The notes under the pieces: generated by a model
Databases searched by the model: none
Seen by the model: the letters and a program-made list of their open reading frames with translations, nothing else
Told to the model about the DNA's origin: nothing
Assembly: GCF_042666655.1 (NCBI RefSeq)
Contig: NZ_JBHTDE010000004.1
Location: 1 to 64,000, forward strand
Length of the DNA: 64,000 nucleotides
Origin: Paracraurococcus sp042666655
Lineage (GTDB): Bacteria; Pseudomonadota; Alphaproteobacteria; Acetobacterales; Acetobacteraceae
Direction: 5' to 3'
Part shown: positions 16,196 through 24,902 of the stretch, piece after piece
How positions within the stretch are numbered: position 1 is the stretch's first letter
Layout: every line of letters begins with the position of its first letter
Position numbers and translations under genes: made by a program

Positions 16196-17554
16196 ATGGC
16201 AGGCAATCGCTTGAGCCGGCGCACGGTGCTTCGGTCCGGTGCGGGTGTGGTCGCAGCCGGTACGCTCGCCGCCCCGATGGTGCATGCGCAGGGCACGGGC
16301 GGTACGCTCCGCTTCGCCTTCTGGGACCATTGGGTGCCGGGCGGCAACGACGCGCTGAAGAAGCTGGCGGCCGATTGGGGCGAGAAGAACCGCGTCACCG
16401 TCTCTCTCGACTTCATCAATACCACCGGCAACCAGCTGCAGCTGACCGCCGCCGCGCAGGCGCAGTCGGGCAACGGGCATGACGGCATCTCGCTGACCCC
16501 CTGGGACGTCGGCGCCTACTCCGACAAGCTCGAGCCGGTGGACGACGTCATCGGCCGGCTGGAGGCCAAGTACGGCCAGATCAACCCGGTCGCCAAGTTC
16601 CTCGCGGTCCATGGCGGCAAGTGGCGCGGCATCCCGGCCACTTCCGGCACCCAGAACAAGCCGGCCTGCGTCCGCTTCGACCTGATGCAGGAGCATGCCG
16701 GCATCGATGTCCGCGCGATGTGGCCGGCCAGCGGCGAGCGTGGCCCGGGCGCCGACACCTGGACCTGGGACACCTTCCTGAAGGCGGCCGAGGCCTGCCA
16801 CAAGGCCGGCTTCCCCTTCGGCCTGCCGATGGGCCAGTTCTCCGACGCCGTCGACTGGGTCGGCGCGCTCTTCCTCAGCTACGGCGCGCAGATCACCAAT
16901 GCCAAGGGCGAGCCCACCATCAAGGGCAACGACAAGCTCAAGCAGGCGATCGACTACGGCGTGCGGCTGTCGAAGTTCCTGCCGAACGACGTCTGGGCCT
17001 GGGACGATGCCTCGAACAACCGGGCGCTGATCTCCGGCCGCTCGGCGCTGGTCTTCAACCCGCCTTCCGCCTGGGCGGTGGCCAAGCGCGACAACATCGC
17101 GGTGGCCGAGAAGTGCTGGACCATCCCGATGCCGTCGGGCCCGGCCGGCCGTTTCCTGGCCTACCTGCCCTTCACGACCGGCATCTGGGCCTTCGGCAAG
17201 AACAAGACCGCGGCCAAGGCGATGCTGGAGTTCTTCAGCCAGCGCGAGAGCGCCGAGCTGACCACCAACACCAGCGGCGGCTACGACATCCCGCCCTTCG
17301 CCACCATGTCCGACTTCAAGATCTGGGAGACCCAGAACCCGCCGGTCGGCACCATCGCCAACTATCCGCTGAAGCCGCACCACCAGGCGAAGACCTCGAT
17401 CGCCTTCGACCCGGCGCCGCCGGAACTGGCTTCGCAGATGTACATCCAGGCGCTCAACACCAAGGTGATCGCCCGCGTCGCCCAGGGCGGCGAGACGATC
17501 GACCAGGCGATGGGCTGGCTGGAGCGCGAGATCAACAACATGCGTCGCGGCTGA
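16196..17554 (+). CDS. ABC transporter substrate-binding protein, sugar type (SBP_bac_1)
   Basis: 452 residues from the ATG at 16196, behind a strong gggagga ribosome site. A Tat-like signal (NRLSRRTVLRSGAGVVAAGT) with twin arginines precedes the mature start near VHAQG. The domain is the family 1 carbohydrate-binding type (FWDHWVPGGNDALKKLAADW, ALVFNPPSAWAVAKRD). It leads a four-gene importer (16196-20579) with two permeases and a UgpC-like ATPase. The ligand is probably a sugar, polyol or glycerol-phosphate derivative. The neighbouring dehydrogenase may act on the imported compound. Confidence 0.92.
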   Translation: MAGNRLSRRTVLRSGAGVVAAGTLAAPMVHAQGTGGTLRFAFWDHWVPGGNDALKKLAADWGEKNRVTVSLDFINTTGNQLQLTAAAQAQSGNGHDGISLTPWDVGAYSDKLEPVDDVIGRLEAKYGQINPVAKFLAVHGGKWRGIPATSGTQNKPACVRFDLMQEHAGIDVRAMWPASGERGPGADTWTWDTFLKAAEACHKAGFPFGLPMGQFSDAVDWVGALFLSYGAQITNAKGEPTIKGNDKLKQAIDYGVRLSKFLPNDVWAWDDASNNRALISGRSALVFNPPSAWAVAKRDNIAVAEKCWTIPMPSGPAGRFLAYLPFTTGIWAFGKNKTAAKAMLEFFSQRESAELTTNTSGGYDIPPFATMSDFKIWETQNPPVGTIANYPLKPHHQAKTSIAFDPAPPELASQMYIQALNTKVIARVAQGGETIDQAMGWLEREINNMRRG

Positions 17555-17572
17555 ACCGAAGCGTAAACGGTA

Positions 17573-17595
17573 GGGGGCAGCCACACGCTGCCCCC
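17573..17595 (+). promoter_or_regulatory. Intercistronic stem-loop after the binding-protein gene
   Basis: GGGGGCAG, loop ccacacg, CTGCCCCC: a perfect 8-bp stem, 18 bases after the stop and 28 bases before the permease start. Such hairpins in ABC operons usually protect the binding-protein mRNA so that it is made in excess of the permeases. Confidence 0.6.
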
Positions 17596-17623
17596 TCTCG
17601 CTATTTGAGCAGGGGAGGGCGCG

Positions 17624-18568
17624 ATGGCGCTGGATGCCACCACCATCAACGAAGCCGGGCGCCCCGCATCGCCCGCTGCCGGGGGGATGACGCTGCAGCG
17701 CTTCGCGCGGCGGCGTTCGACCATCGCCTTCCTGATGGCATTGCCGCTGATCGCGGTGATTGCCGGGCTGGTCGCCTGGCCGGCCGGCTATGCCATCTAC
17801 CTGTCGACGCTGAACCGGAGGATGACCACCTTCATCGGCCTGGAGAACTTCGACATCCTGCTGGATTCCGAGACCTTCCGGATGGTGATCTGGCAGAGCT
17901 GCATCTTCGCCATCACCGCGGTGGTGTTGAAGGCGCTGCTCGGCTTCTGGCTGGCGCATATGCTGCACCATATCCCGACCAAGGGTCAGCGGGTCTGGCG
18001 CGGCATGCTGCTGCTGCCCTGGGTGGTGCCGCCGGCGCTGTCGACGCTCGGCTGGTGGTGGATGTTCGATCCCAGCTATTCCAGCCTGAACTGGCTGCTG
18101 ACCGCGATGGGCGGTCCTTCCATCCCCTGGCTCGGCGAGCCCGGCTGGGCGCGCGCCTCGGTCATCATCGTCAATGTCTGGGCCGGCACGCCCTTCTTCA
18201 TGATCATGTACCTGGCGGCGCTGAAATCGGTGCCCGACCAGCTGTATGAAGCCGCCGCCATCGACGGCGCCACCGGCTGGCAGGGCCTGCGCTTCGTCAC
18301 CCTGCCGATGATGCGCAACATCATCAGCATCACCGTGCTGTTCAGCTTGATCGTCACCTTCGCCAACTACGACATCGTTCGGGTGCTGACCAACGGCGGG
18401 CCGCGCGACCTCACGCATGTCTTCGCCAGCTATGCCTTCCAGGTCGGCGTGCTGTCCGGCAACATCCCGCGCGGTGCCGCGGTGTCGTTGTTCATGTTCC
18501 CGCTCCTTGCCATCGTCGCCTTCTTCATGTTGCGCGGCGTCAACCAGCGCAACCGGGAGATGGCATGA
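17624..18568 (+). CDS. Sugar ABC transporter permease (MalF/UgpA type)
   Basis: 314 residues, six predicted membrane helices (first: IAFLMALPLIAVIAGLVAWP). The EAA loop LYEAAAIDGATGWQGLRFVT near residue 205 is the ATPase contact. It overlaps the next permease gene by 4 bases (18565-18568), so the two are translationally coupled. It forms the channel with the 18565 product. Confidence 0.92.
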   Translation: MALDATTINEAGRPASPAAGGMTLQRFARRRSTIAFLMALPLIAVIAGLVAWPAGYAIYLSTLNRRMTTFIGLENFDILLDSETFRMVIWQSCIFAITAVVLKALLGFWLAHMLHHIPTKGQRVWRGMLLLPWVVPPALSTLGWWWMFDPSYSSLNWLLTAMGGPSIPWLGEPGWARASVIIVNVWAGTPFFMIMYLAALKSVPDQLYEAAAIDGATGWQGLRFVTLPMMRNIISITVLFSLIVTFANYDIVRVLTNGGPRDLTHVFASYAFQVGVLSGNIPRGAAVSLFMFPLLAIVAFFMLRGVNQRNREMA

Positions 18569-19470
18569 TGTCGGCCTCCGCAGCCTCGCCCTCCGCCGTC
18601 CTCCCCGGCGTCGCCCGCAAGATCGGCTCGCTCCGCAAGGAGCGCCGCTGGGCGCTGATCACCGCCTATGTCTCGCTGGTGGTCGCCGCCGTCGTCATGC
18701 TGGCGCCGCCGGTCTACATGCTGATCACCAGCCTGAAGACGAGCGCCGAGATCTCCAACCCCGTCGGCTCGCCCTGGCTGGTGCGCAACCCGACCCTGGA
18801 GAATTACTGGGCGCTGATCAGCGACCCGATGTTCCGCGGTTTCTTCTTCAACAGCATCAAGATCACCGTCGCCGTGGTCTGCATCACCATGGTGATCTCG
18901 GTGCTCGCCGCCTTCTCGCTGGCGCGGATGAAGTTCTTCGGCAGCGGCGTGCTGGCCACCGGCGTCTTCCTCACCTACCTGGTTCCGGACACGCTGCTGT
19001 TCATCCCGCTGTACCAGATCGTCGGGGGCCTCGGGCTGCTGAACTCGATCTGGGGGCTGGTGCTGGTCTACCCGACCCTGACCGTGCCCTTCTGCACCTG
19101 GATCATGATCGGCTACTTCGCGTCCATCCCGAAGGAGCTCGATGAGGCGGCGCTGATCGACGGAGCCAACTGGATGCAGATGCTGACCAAGATCTTCATC
19201 CCCGTGGCGTTGCCCGGCATCATCGCGGCGACGATCTTCGCCTTCACCGTGTCCTGGGCGGCCTTCGTCTACCCGACCGCCTTCATCACCCGGCCGGACG
19301 AGATGCCGCTGACCATCGGCGTCGTCTCCCAGCTCATCCGCGGCGACACCTTCGCCTGGGGCCAGCTGATGGCGGGCGCGCTGCTGGCGGCGCTGCCGCC
19401 GGTCATCGTCTATGCGTTCCTCATGGATTACTACATCGCCGGCCTGACCGCCGGCGCGACGAAGGGCTGA
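18565..19470 (+). CDS. Sugar ABC transporter permease (MalG/UgpE type)
   Basis: 301 residues with six membrane helices (first: YVSLVVAAVVMLAPPVYMLI) and the EAA motif ELDEAALIDGANWMQMLTKI at about residue 190. It is the second membrane subunit of the importer and is followed 5 bases later by the ATPase gene. The periplasmic loop after helix 1 (SAEISNPVGSPWLVRNPTLE) is typical of MalG-like proteins. Confidence 0.92.
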   Translation: MMSASAASPSAVLPGVARKIGSLRKERRWALITAYVSLVVAAVVMLAPPVYMLITSLKTSAEISNPVGSPWLVRNPTLENYWALISDPMFRGFFFNSIKITVAVVCITMVISVLAAFSLARMKFFGSGVLATGVFLTYLVPDTLLFIPLYQIVGGLGLLNSIWGLVLVYPTLTVPFCTWIMIGYFASIPKELDEAALIDGANWMQMLTKIFIPVALPGIIAATIFAFTVSWAAFVYPTAFITRPDEMPLTIGVVSQLIRGDTFAWGQLMAGALLAALPPVIVYAFLMDYYIAGLTAGATKG

Positions 19471-19475
19471 CCGCC

Positions 19476-20579
19476 ATGGCGCAGGTATCGATCCGCAAGG
19501 TCGTCAAGGAATACGAAGGCGGCGTGCAGGCGGTGAAGGGCATCGACCTCGAGATCGACGACCACGAGTTCGTCGTCCTCGTCGGCCCCTCTGGCTGCGG
19601 CAAGTCCACCACGCTGCGGATGATCGCGGGGCTGGAGGAGATCTCCCGCGGCGAGATCGCCATCGGCGGCGGCGTGGTCAACGACATCCCGCCGCGCGAC
19701 CGGGACATCGCCATGGTGTTCCAGAATTACGCGCTCTATCCGCACATGTCGGTCTACGACAACATGGCCTTCGGCCTGATGCTGCGGAAATTCCCAAAGG
19801 AGGAGATCAACCGCCGCGTGATGAACGCGGCCAAGATCCTCGATATCGGCGTGCTGCTGGATCGCAAGCCGAAGGCGCTGTCCGGTGGCCAGCGGCAGCG
19901 CGTGGCGATGGGCCGCGCCATCGTCCGCGACCCCAAGGTCTTCCTGTTCGACGAGCCGCTGTCGAACCTCGATGCCAAGCTGCGCGTGCAGATGCGGACC
20001 GAGATCAAGAAGGTCCACCAGACCGTCAAGACCACCACCGTCTACGTCACCCACGACCAGGTGGAGGCGATGACGCTGGCCGACCGCGTGGTGGTGATGA
20101 ACCATGGCGTGATCGAGCAGGTCGGCCCGCCGCAGGAGTTGTATCACCACCCGCAGACCAAATTCGTCGCCGGCTTCATAGGCAGCCCGGCGATGAACTT
20201 CATCCCGGCCCGGCTTACCGAAGCCTCCGGCGCGCTGAAACTGGAGCTGTCCAGCGACATCGTGCTGCCGATCCCGGAGGACCGCATCGGCCGCTACAAG
20301 GCGCATGCCGGCCGCGAGCTGCTGTTCGGCATCCGGCCGGAGCACATGACCGAGGTGCGCCCGAACGACCACCGCCCCGGCCTCGCCAGCTTTCACGCGA
20401 CGCCCGAGGTGGTGGAGCCGATGGGCGCCGAGACGCTGCTGCATTTCTGGAAGGATGGGCACGAGATCTGCGCCAAGTTCGACCCGGGCGTGGCGGCCGA
20501 GCCGGGCGTGCGGATGCCGATGGCGATCGACATGAACCGCATGCACCTGATCGACCCGAAGACCGACCGCGTCCTCTGA
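19476..20579 (+). CDS. Sugar ABC transporter ATP-binding protein (UgpC/MalK type)
   Basis: 367 residues. Walker A GPSGCGKST (about 38-46), Q-loop FQNYALYPHM, signature LSGGQRQRVAMGRA, Walker B VFLFDEPLSNLDA and the H-loop VYVTHDQVEA are all intact. A C-terminal TOBE/regulatory domain (about 240-367, with LLFGIRPEHMTEVRP) marks the MalK/UgpC group. It powers the importer encoded just upstream. The dehydrogenase gene starts 24 bases after its stop. Confidence 0.95.
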   Translation: MAQVSIRKVVKEYEGGVQAVKGIDLEIDDHEFVVLVGPSGCGKSTTLRMIAGLEEISRGEIAIGGGVVNDIPPRDRDIAMVFQNYALYPHMSVYDNMAFGLMLRKFPKEEINRRVMNAAKILDIGVLLDRKPKALSGGQRQRVAMGRAIVRDPKVFLFDEPLSNLDAKLRVQMRTEIKKVHQTVKTTTVYVTHDQVEAMTLADRVVVMNHGVIEQVGPPQELYHHPQTKFVAGFIGSPAMNFIPARLTEASGALKLELSSDIVLPIPEDRIGRYKAHAGRELLFGIRPEHMTEVRPNDHRPGLASFHATPEVVEPMGAETLLHFWKDGHEICAKFDPGVAAEPGVRMPMAIDMNRMHLIDPKTDRVL

Positions 20580-20603
20580 TCGCGCCTGCCCGAGGGAAAA
20601 TTC

Positions 20604-21689
20604 ATGGCTAGCTACACCCCGGTGCTGATCGGCGCCGACGCGCTCGAAGACCTCGTCGCCAGGATCTTCGTCGCCAATGGCTGCGCCGCGGCGGAAGCCG
20701 GACGCATCTCGCACCACCTGCTCGGCGCCAACCTCGCCGGCCATGACAGCCACGGCGTGGTCCGCGTGCCGCGCTACGTGGAATGGCAGCAGGCCGGCTA
20801 CATCGTCGCCGGCCAGTCGGCCGAGGTCGTCACCGATGGCGGCGCCTTTGCCCTGCTCGACGGCAAGTTCGGCTTCGGCCAGACCGTCGCGCCGGAAGCC
20901 TGCGCGCTCGGGATCGAGCGCGCGCAGAAGCACGGCACTGCCATCGTCGCGCTGAAGAATGCCGGCCATGTCGGCCGCATCGGCGCCTACGCCGAACAGG
21001 CGCTCGCCGCGGGCCTCATCTCCATCCACTTCGTCAACGTCGCGGGATCCGTGCTGGTGGCGCCCTTCGGCGGGACCGAGCGCCGCTTCTCCACCGCTCC
21101 CTTCAGCGTCGGCGTGCCGACCGACCCGCCGGTGGTGCTCGACTTCGCCACCTCCCTCGTTGCCGAGGGCAAGGTGCTGGTGGCGTCGAACGGCGGCAAG
21201 CCTTTGCCGCAGGGCGCGCTGATCGAACCCGACGGGACGCTCTCGGCCGACCCGCACACGCTGTACGGGCCATACGAACAGGTCGGGCCGCGCAGCCCCT
21301 CGGCCGGGCTCGGCGCCATCCGTGCCTTCGGCGAGCACAAGGGCTCGGGCCTGGCCTTCATGTGCGAGCTGCTGGCCGGTGCCTTCACCGGCGGCGGCAC
21401 CTCCGGCCCGATCGATGCGCGCGGCCGCATCGCCAACGGCATGCTCTCGATCTACATCTCGCCCAAGCATTTCGGCACCGAGGGCGAGTTCAAGCGGACC
21501 GCCGAGGACTATGTCGCCTGGGTGAAGTCCTGCCGCGCCGATACCCCGGGCGGCGAGGTCCTCGCCCCCGGCGAGCCCGAGGCGCGGCTGCGCGCCGAGC
21601 GGCTCGCCAAGGGCGTGCCGCTGCAGCCCGACACCTGGGAGAGCATCGTCCGCTGTGCCCGGGCGCTTGGCGTCACCGTCCCGAACTGA
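20604..21689 (+). CDS. Ldh2/malate-ureidoglycolate dehydrogenase family oxidoreductase
   Basis: 361 residues, full length for the Ldh_2 family (NAD(P)-dependent 2-hydroxyacid dehydrogenases with a fold unlike classical LDH). Family motifs include NLAGHDSHGVVRVPRYVEWQ (catalytic histidine), VALKNAGHVGRIGAYAEQA and EHKGSGLAFMCELLAGAFTG. Members oxidise malate, lactate, ureidoglycolate or related acids; the substrate here is undefined. It directly follows the sugar-type ABC genes, suggesting it handles the imported compound. A ureidoglycolate role is possible given purine genes 2 kb downstream, but is only speculation. Confidence 0.88.
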   Translation: MASYTPVLIGADALEDLVARIFVANGCAAAEAGRISHHLLGANLAGHDSHGVVRVPRYVEWQQAGYIVAGQSAEVVTDGGAFALLDGKFGFGQTVAPEACALGIERAQKHGTAIVALKNAGHVGRIGAYAEQALAAGLISIHFVNVAGSVLVAPFGGTERRFSTAPFSVGVPTDPPVVLDFATSLVAEGKVLVASNGGKPLPQGALIEPDGTLSADPHTLYGPYEQVGPRSPSAGLGAIRAFGEHKGSGLAFMCELLAGAFTGGGTSGPIDARGRIANGMLSIYISPKHFGTEGEFKRTAEDYVAWVKSCRADTPGGEVLAPGEPEARLRAERLAKGVPLQPDTWESIVRCARALGVTVPN

Positions 21690-22439
21690 ATGTCCGAGGA
21701 CGAGACGCCGGCGGCGCGCTACGCCCGCTACGCCGCGATCCGCCGCAGCCTGCTGAGCGCGGCCTCGCAGCTTATCCCGCTGGTCAGCGTCGCCAGCCAG
21801 GCCCGCGCGCTCACGCTCTGGGACGGCAGCCGGGTCTGCCCGGCCGACGAGATGCAGCTTGCCGCGGTCTTCGACCTCGGCGTGCTGGACCCGGTCGGCG
21901 GCCATGGCCGCGCCATCGAGCGCCAGGCCCGGGCCGAGCCGCCGCTGCCGGGCAGCCCGGAGGCGCGGATGCTGGCCGCGCTGGGCACGGCGCGCTTCGG
22001 GCTCTATCGCATCCTCGGTCCGCGGGTCGAAGGCGGCGTGTCGGCCGAGGCGGTGCCGGACGGCACGCCGCTGGTGATCTGGGACAACCACCTCGCCCGC
22101 AACCGGGTGCCGGGCGCGCTGGTCGGGCTGCGGCTGGCCTGGCCCGATGCCGACCTGGCGATGACCTGCGGCACCGCCATCTCGCTCGACAGCCGGGCCC
22201 TGGAACGGCTGTTGCTGGGTACCCCGCCGCAGCGCGGCCCGGTGCGGCCGAGCCTGCCGCTGCCGGAGGACGGGCCGGCGCTCGACCGGCTGCTGGCCGA
22301 ACCCGCGGCGCGACTGCGGCTGACGGCGCTGGCCGCGGCGCCCGGCTTCGCGGCGAAGGTCACCCGCACCGCTATCGATCTGGGCCTGATGGGCGGCATC
22401 CCCGGCCGCACCCCGCCGGAATTGCTGCCGCAAGGCTGA
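21690..22439 (+). CDS. Protein of unknown function
   Basis: 249 residues whose ATG immediately follows the stop of the dehydrogenase (TGA-ATG), so translation is coupled. No signal peptide or membrane helix is seen. The N-terminus is helical (MSEDETPAARYARYAAIRRS); the centre has hydrophobic strands (GTPLVIWDNHLARNRVPGAL). I do not recognise a family. Tight linkage to the dehydrogenase and ABC importer suggests a role in the same catabolic pathway. The last 70 residues are rich in proline, leucine and alanine. Confidence 0.7.
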   Translation: MSEDETPAARYARYAAIRRSLLSAASQLIPLVSVASQARALTLWDGSRVCPADEMQLAAVFDLGVLDPVGGHGRAIERQARAEPPLPGSPEARMLAALGTARFGLYRILGPRVEGGVSAEAVPDGTPLVIWDNHLARNRVPGALVGLRLAWPDADLAMTCGTAISLDSRALERLLLGTPPQRGPVRPSLPLPEDGPALDRLLAEPAARLRLTALAAAPGFAAKVTRTAIDLGLMGGIPGRTPPELLPQG

Positions 22440-22462
22440 CGCCCTCCACCAAGGAACACACC

Positions 22463-23440
22463 ATGCGCCGACTGCTGGGCCTTGCCCTCGCATTGCTGCT
22501 GCTCGCGCCCGCCGCGCGGGCCTTCCCGGACCGGCCGATCACCCTGGCCACCGGCTATGCCCCGGGCGGCTCCACCGATATCGCGGCAAGGCTGCTGGCG
22601 GATCGGCTGGCTGCCCATCTCGGCAACGGTGCCCGGGTGGTGGTGGAGAACCGCCCCGGCGCCGGCGGCATCGTCGCCAGCGAATGGCTGAAGCGGCAGG
22701 CGCCGGACGGCCATGTCATCATGCTGGTCGAGAGCTCGTCCCACGCCATCGCGCCGAGTGCCCTGGTCGGCGGCACGCGCTACGACCCGATCGCCGATTT
22801 CTCGCATCTCGGCGTCATCGGCACCGCGCCGCTGATCCTGGTGGTGAACAAGGACCTCCCCGGTGCGACGCCCGCCGCGGTGGTGCAACACCTGCGCGGC
22901 GCGCCGGCCGACAGCATCGCCTATGCGACGTCGGGCGTCGGCACCATCGTGCACCTGGCGAGCGAGATGCTGGCGCTCGACCTTGGCACCCGCTTCGTCC
23001 ATGTGCCGTACCGCAGCGGCGGGCAGATGCTGACGGCGATCTTCCAGGGCGACGGCAAGTTCGGCATCGCGGTGCTGGCCTCCGCCGCGCAGCAGGTGCG
23101 GGACGGCATGGTGCGCGGCATCGCCGTGACCGGTGACCGCCGCTTCCCCAGCTTCCCCGACCTGCCGACGCTGGCGGAGGCCGGGGTGCCCGGCTACGAC
23201 CTGACGACCTGGAACATCCTGCTCGGCCCGCCCGGCATGCCCGCCGAGATCCAGGCGGCGCTGAACCGGGCGCTGAATGCCTCGCTGGCCGAGCCCGCCT
23301 TGCAGCAGCGGCTGCTGACCGCCGGCGTCGAGGCCTGGACCCGGCCGAACGGCCCGCCCGAGGCGCGCGCCTTCCTGCAGCGGGAGGTGGAGAAATTCCG
23401 CGTCGTGGTGCAGCGGACCGGGGTAAAGCTGGAGCCCTGA
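22463..23440 (+). CDS. Bug/TctC-family tripartite tricarboxylate receptor
   Basis: 325 residues from the ATG at 22463, which opens a signal peptide (MRRLLGLALALLLLAPAARA). The mature protein has the Bug pattern: FPDRPITLATGYAPGGSTDI (ligand loop), VVENRPGAGG, DPIADFSHLGVIG and a conserved YRSGG segment. Such proteins bind carboxylates or other small molecules in the periplasm and often lack a dedicated TctA/TctB; none are adjacent here. It starts 23 bases after the preceding gene and probably belongs to the same transcript. Confidence 0.9.
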   Translation: MRRLLGLALALLLLAPAARAFPDRPITLATGYAPGGSTDIAARLLADRLAAHLGNGARVVVENRPGAGGIVASEWLKRQAPDGHVIMLVESSSHAIAPSALVGGTRYDPIADFSHLGVIGTAPLILVVNKDLPGATPAAVVQHLRGAPADSIAYATSGVGTIVHLASEMLALDLGTRFVHVPYRSGGQMLTAIFQGDGKFGIAVLASAAQQVRDGMVRGIAVTGDRRFPSFPDLPTLAEAGVPGYDLTTWNILLGPPGMPAEIQAALNRALNASLAEPALQQRLLTAGVEAWTRPNGPPEARAFLQREVEKFRVVVQRTGVKLEP

Positions 23441-23537
23441 TCGCAATCTCTTGCCCGTGCGGCCTCGGCAGGGGTAACTGAGGGGCCAATGGGGAAGGGC
23501 GCCGGGACCCGCGCGGCTTGCGTGGAGGGGACCGGAA

Positions 23538-24902
23538 TTGTCGGATCGGGTTGAGACTGTCGACACGGTGCCGCCGGCACCGAAGCTGCTGGCCTTGGCG
23601 CTGCAGCATGTCCTGGTGATGTATGCCGGCGCCGTGGCGGTGCCGCTGATCATCGGCCGTGCCGCCAGGCTGCCGCCGGACCAGGTGGCGCTGCTGGTCA
23701 ATGCGGACCTCTTCGCCTGCGGCGTCGCCACGCTGATCCAGTCGCTCGGCATCGGGCCCTTCGGCATCCGGTTACCGGTGATGATGGGTGTCACCTTCGC
23801 CGCCGTCGGCCCGATGGTGGCGATGGCCACCAACCCGGATCTCGGCCTGCTCGGCATCTTCGGCTCGGTCATCGCCGCCGGCGTGGTGACGATGCTGATC
23901 GCGCCCTTCGTCAGCCGGCTGCTGCCGCTGTTTCCTTCCGTCGTCACCGGAACGATCATCCTGATGATCGGCATCTCGCTGATGCGGGTGGGCGTGAACT
24001 GGGCGGCGGGGGCGCCGTCCCCCACCATGCCGGGCTATGGCGACCCGCTGCATCTGGGGATGGCGGCGGGCGTGCTGCTGCTGATCCTGCTGGTCACCAA
24101 ATACGCCCATGGCTTCCTGGCCAATGTCTCGGTCCTCGTCGGCATCGTCGCCGGCTGCGCGGTGGCCTGGAGCATCGGCCGGATGGGCTTCGCCAAGGTC
24201 GAGGCGGCGCCCTGGTTCGACCTGGTCATGCCCTTCGCCTTCGGGATGCCGAGATTCGACCTCGTCGCCATCGTCACCATGAGCATCGTCATGGTCGTGG
24301 TGATGATCGAGTCCGCCGGCATGTTCCTGGCATTGGGGGAGATGACCGGCCGCCGCGTGGACCAGGTGGCGCTGACCCGCGGGCTGCGGACCGACGGCAT
24401 CGGCACCGTCATCGGCGGCATCTTCAACACCTTCCCCTACACCTCCTTCTCGCAGAATGTCGGCCTGGTCGGGGTGACGGGGGTGAAGTCGCGCTACGTC
24501 ACCGCGGTCGGCGGCGTCGTCATGCTGGCGATGGGGCTGGTGCCGAAGCTCGGCGCGCTGGTGGAATCCGTGCCGTTGTTCGTGCTCGGCGGCGCCGGGA
24601 TCGTCATGTTCGGCATGGTGGCGGCGACCGGGGTGCGGATCCTGTCCGGCGTCGACTACCAGGGCAACCGCAACAACCTCTATGTCGTCGCCATCTCCAT
24701 CGGCTTCGGCCTGATCCCGCTGGTGGCCCCGCAATTCTTCAAGGCGATGCCGCATGCGCTGGCACCGCTGCTGGAATCCGGCATCCTGCTCTCGGCGCTG
24801 ATGGCGGTGGCCCTGAACCTCTATTTCAACGGCATGGGCGCGGCCGCCGCGGCGCAGGACGACGCCGCCGCCTCGGCCCGGGCGCAGGAGGCGCTGCATT
24901 GA
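23538..24902 (+). CDS. NCS2-family uracil/xanthine/urate permease
   Basis: 454 residues from a TTG at 23538, preceded by a good ribosome site (ggaggggacc). About 14 membrane helices, with the NCS2 signature regions QHVLVMYAGAVAVPLIIGRA, MMGVTFAAVGPMVAMA, and the motif NTFPYTSFSQNVGLVGVTGV (QNxGxxxxT). These are proton- or Na+-coupled purine/pyrimidine transporters. The stop overlaps the start of the puuD gene (TGATG), suggesting the substrate is urate or xanthine. Confidence 0.92.
   Translation: MSDRVETVDTVPPAPKLLALALQHVLVMYAGAVAVPLIIGRAARLPPDQVALLVNADLFACGVATLIQSLGIGPFGIRLPVMMGVTFAAVGPMVAMATNPDLGLLGIFGSVIAAGVVTMLIAPFVSRLLPLFPSVVTGTIILMIGISLMRVGVNWAAGAPSPTMPGYGDPLHLGMAAGVLLLILLVTKYAHGFLANVSVLVGIVAGCAVAWSIGRMGFAKVEAAPWFDLVMPFAFGMPRFDLVAIVTMSIVMVVVMIESAGMFLALGEMTGRRVDQVALTRGLRTDGIGTVIGGIFNTFPYTSFSQNVGLVGVTGVKSRYVTAVGGVVMLAMGLVPKLGALVESVPLFVLGGAGIVMFGMVAATGVRILSGVDYQGNRNNLYVVAISIGFGLIPLVAPQFFKAMPHALAPLLESGILLSALMAVALNLYFNGMGAAAAAQDDAAASARAQEALH

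Noticed and set aside
16079..18418. A 779-residue minus-strand frame over the ABC operon
   Set aside because: Antisense to the binding-protein and permease genes with clear motifs; no start site or domain of its own.
19431..22493. A 1020-residue open frame on the minus strand
   Set aside because: It lies antisense to the ATPase, dehydrogenase and 249-residue genes, all of which are well supported; its composition (Arg/Gly/His/Ala-rich without domains) is typical of shadow frames in GC-rich DNA.
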